The notes beneath the pieces are model-generated. The model was not told where the DNA came from. It searched no databases and saw only the letters and a list, made by a program, of their open reading frames with translations. Made by a program: the position numbers and the translations under genes. A DNA stretch of 64,000 nt, taken from Eukaryota sp. TZLM1-RC (Eukaryota; Metamonada: BaSk clade). The stretch spans positions 3,204,550 through 3,268,549 of the forward strand of contig JAUPSS010000004.1 in assembly GCA_040285825.1 (NCBI GenBank). Reading direction: 5' to 3'. Of the stretch, positions 62,163-64,000 are shown in pieces (position 1 is the stretch's first letter; every line of letters starts with the position of its first letter).

Positions 62163-64000
62163 ATGTCAGACACCCCCTCTGTATCACGTGTATTCACTCG
62201 GTCTTGTGCACTCAACTCGCTGCTGACCCCTGCAGCGGTGCAACAAATTCGGACTGACCTTCCTGTGGTCACCGAGATTTGTCATGAAGCGTCTTTATTA
62301 CTTCAATCTTTTCTTCTAAATTTTCCGTTGGCATCAAGAGGTTTAGTGGAACAGGATGTATGGTATCTGTTTATGACCGTCATCACCACTGGTTCTTTTC
62401 CAAAGCCTTCCACATCTAAAGGCCAACGCCAATTACTCCATATCTTTTACAATGGATTTCTTCCTGAATGCCCACAAGACAGGTCTCTTGTTTCTGTGTG
62501 GGAAAATTCTTTAGTGCCTTACAGAAATTCATTCCATCTTTTCCTCAATGATTGGCTGCAGTCCCAGAACTGTAATTTTATCAATAGAAAAGGGCTTTCT
62601 TCTTATCTTGCCTGTCGTGCTCGTCAATTGGCCTCCAACGTTAAGACATGTTTACCCAAAATTTGTCAATCCTGGACAAAAAACTTTATTCGTGCTCATT
62701 GTAGAGCCCTGAATAAAACAAATGTCTTTGCAAATAATATTCTTTCACTTTTGCCAGATGAACTACTAGCCCAACCCGAGGAAGTAGTAGTTGATTCTGT
62801 TCTTGAATACCTCATCAATTTCAATTTGAATAATTCAAGAGAAAGATTTTTTTTATTGAATGCATGTAGGTTTATCTTGAATCTCTTTCAAAAATTTCCT
62901 ACCACTGCCTCCCTACTGTCCTCACATGATAAAATCACTTTTTCATCAAAGGAAATTAGTGAGCTTTTTCTCTTTAATCTTAAAATTTCACAATACTTAC
63001 TCACTTTCTTTTCTCATATGCATTGCTGGAAGAAATTTAGAATAATACCTTTAGCTTCTCATAAAGGTTCTAAATTTATTGAGGTACCTTCACAAATTTT
63101 CCACTCTGTGAAAAAATTTCCAATTATTGAAGGATCATCTTCCAAAACAAAGTTTATCAAAAATACATGTCTGAAACGAGTATTCAAACAATGTCCTTAC
63201 CAAAAATTCAATATCAACAGAAAAAGTTTGAAAAATAGATTTAACAAAATTTTATTGAAAACTAATGGTAATGAACTGCTTTTTGACCTTTGAAGGTAAA
63301 AATAATGACTCAGAAAACACAGATGAGCTGGATGAACCACCGAAAAGAAAAAGAAGATCAAAAAGTGAAATGAAAAGTGACCCTAATGCCAACAAAACCA
63401 GAGAAACACAGTTGAAGGGTACTAAAAAAATGCCCCGTCGAAGACGTAGACATCCAGTCGAAATTTTACCTGAAAGGCCCCTTATCGGCGTTGATCTTGG
63501 CCAATCAAGATTATGTGGTTACTTCTTAAATGATAATCAATGTGGAGTTATCCCTTGTCCAACTGGCAGAAGATACATGACAAAAAAATTCACCCAGTAA
63601 ACACTCTCCCAACCAATATTCCGTTCAAAATTTCAACCAATATTTGAACCATTGGAATTTGGTCAGGAGGAAAGTGTATTTGGAAAGTAATCGCCAGAAA
63701 TGGAAAATAATTAAATTTGATAACCGCAGACGAAAAGAGAGACGGTTCAGAGAGAGTCTCAACAAATTTCAAAGTCTGGCTGGACATCCTGAAAAACTCT
63801 ATCTTGCTGTGGGTTCTGCTAATTTCCCTTCTCATTGCCGAAAAGTCAATCGATATGGATCAGCAAGGGCTTTCAGAAAATGGTTGTGTTATCAAAAGGA
63901 CGTGAAGCACTTGTCAACCAGTGAATTTAATACAAGCAAAATGTCAAGTTGTTGCATGGCCGAGAATATTCAAGCAGGCTCATGGCAGATGCGTATTTGT
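62163..64000 (+). CDS. Fanzor-like protein (eukaryotic TnpB-type RuvC nuclease), copy F2, cut by window end
   Basis: Exon 1 is 62163-63267. A 28-nt intron (63268-63295) joins it to KNNDSENTDELDEPPKRKRR, a basic linker, and LIGVDLGQSRLCGYF, the RuvC-I motif with its catalytic Asp. Near an A7 run at about 63582 the frame changes; from there it is open to the window edge: RRKERRFRESLNKFQSL, LYLAVGSANFPSHCRK, then STSEFNTSKMSSCC, the E-F-x-TSK zinc-finger entry of Fanzor proteins. The first 370 residues are helix-rich with FRIIPLASHKGSKFIEVPS, as in Fanzor1 N-terminal regions. RuvC-III lies beyond 64000. Fanzor proteins are RNA-guided DNA nucleases of eukaryotic transposons. Whether the frame change is an intron, a mutation or a sequence error decides if this copy works. 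Confidence 0.72.
63268..63295 (+). other. 28-nt intron in the Fanzor-like gene
   Basis: Begins GTAATG and ends TTTGAAG. It contains an in-frame stop and its removal joins LLKTNG to KNNDSEN in frame. Its length and ends match host introns. Confidence 0.7.

Overview
This window is nuclear DNA from a unicellular eukaryote with an AT-rich genome. Host genes are dense and, wherever conserved protein motifs let me place them, are broken by spliceosomal introns of only about 26-38 nt (GT..AG, often GTATG or GTTTG at the 5' end and CAG or TAG at the 3' end). Histones H3 and H4 are clearly divergent from those of animals, plants and fungi, and the standard stop codons are used. I cannot name the organism; micro-introns together with divergent core histones point to a protist.

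Layout. 0-1.3 kb: decayed repeats, including an inverted pair of RING-finger fragments. 1.4-7.7 kb: host genes NVL/Rix7-type AAA ATPase (+), CCT subunit beta (-), a small protein (-) and a secreted acid-sphingomyelinase-like phosphodiesterase (-). 7.8-18.3 kb: a transposon graveyard of pieces of a Tc1/mariner-like transposase and many 5'-truncated non-LTR retrotransposon 3' ends (zinc knuckle plus restriction-like endonuclease domain), some with clear target-site duplications. 18.6-21.1 kb: histone quartet 1 (H2A-, H2B+, H3+, H4+). 21.4-26.2 kb: MSH5 and phosphoglucomutase. 26-30.6 kb: more nested retroelement pieces. 30.9-33.5 kb: gamma-glutamyl hydrolase and a Pho80-like cyclin. 34.7-42.1 kb: a Ty3/gypsy chromodomain retrotransposon with 154-bp LTRs, inserted into an older non-LTR element. 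43.8-44.0 kb: a TTTA microsatellite. 44.4-46.9 kb: histone quartet 2, nearly identical to the first. 47.3-48.3 kb: an HDAC/acetylpolyamine amidohydrolase-like enzyme. 48.4-52.9 kb: non-LTR element remains. 53.1-56.5 kb: a HAD-like protein and a PIG-O/GPI13-type GPI ethanolamine phosphate transferase. 56.5-64 kb: a mobile-element region with a degenerate element carrying a 2A-like motif and an exonuclease-like domain, a broken copy of a Fanzor-like gene, and at the right edge a longer Fanzor-like (eukaryotic TnpB-type, RuvC-domain) gene that runs off the window.

Most notable: (1) the Fanzor-like gene with a host-type 28-nt intron and a decayed inverted neighbour; (2) all eight histone genes end in a 3' stem-loop of the kind that replaces poly(A) tails on replication-dependent histone mRNAs; (3) a gypsy element whose coding region starts inside one LTR and ends inside the other; (4) two non-LTR insertions in opposite orientation at the same target; (5) chimeric retrocopies with an A-rich internal seam, consistent with template switching.

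The housekeeping genes do not form a pathway. The histone quartets supply nucleosome proteins, and the transposons explain most of the spacing between host genes.
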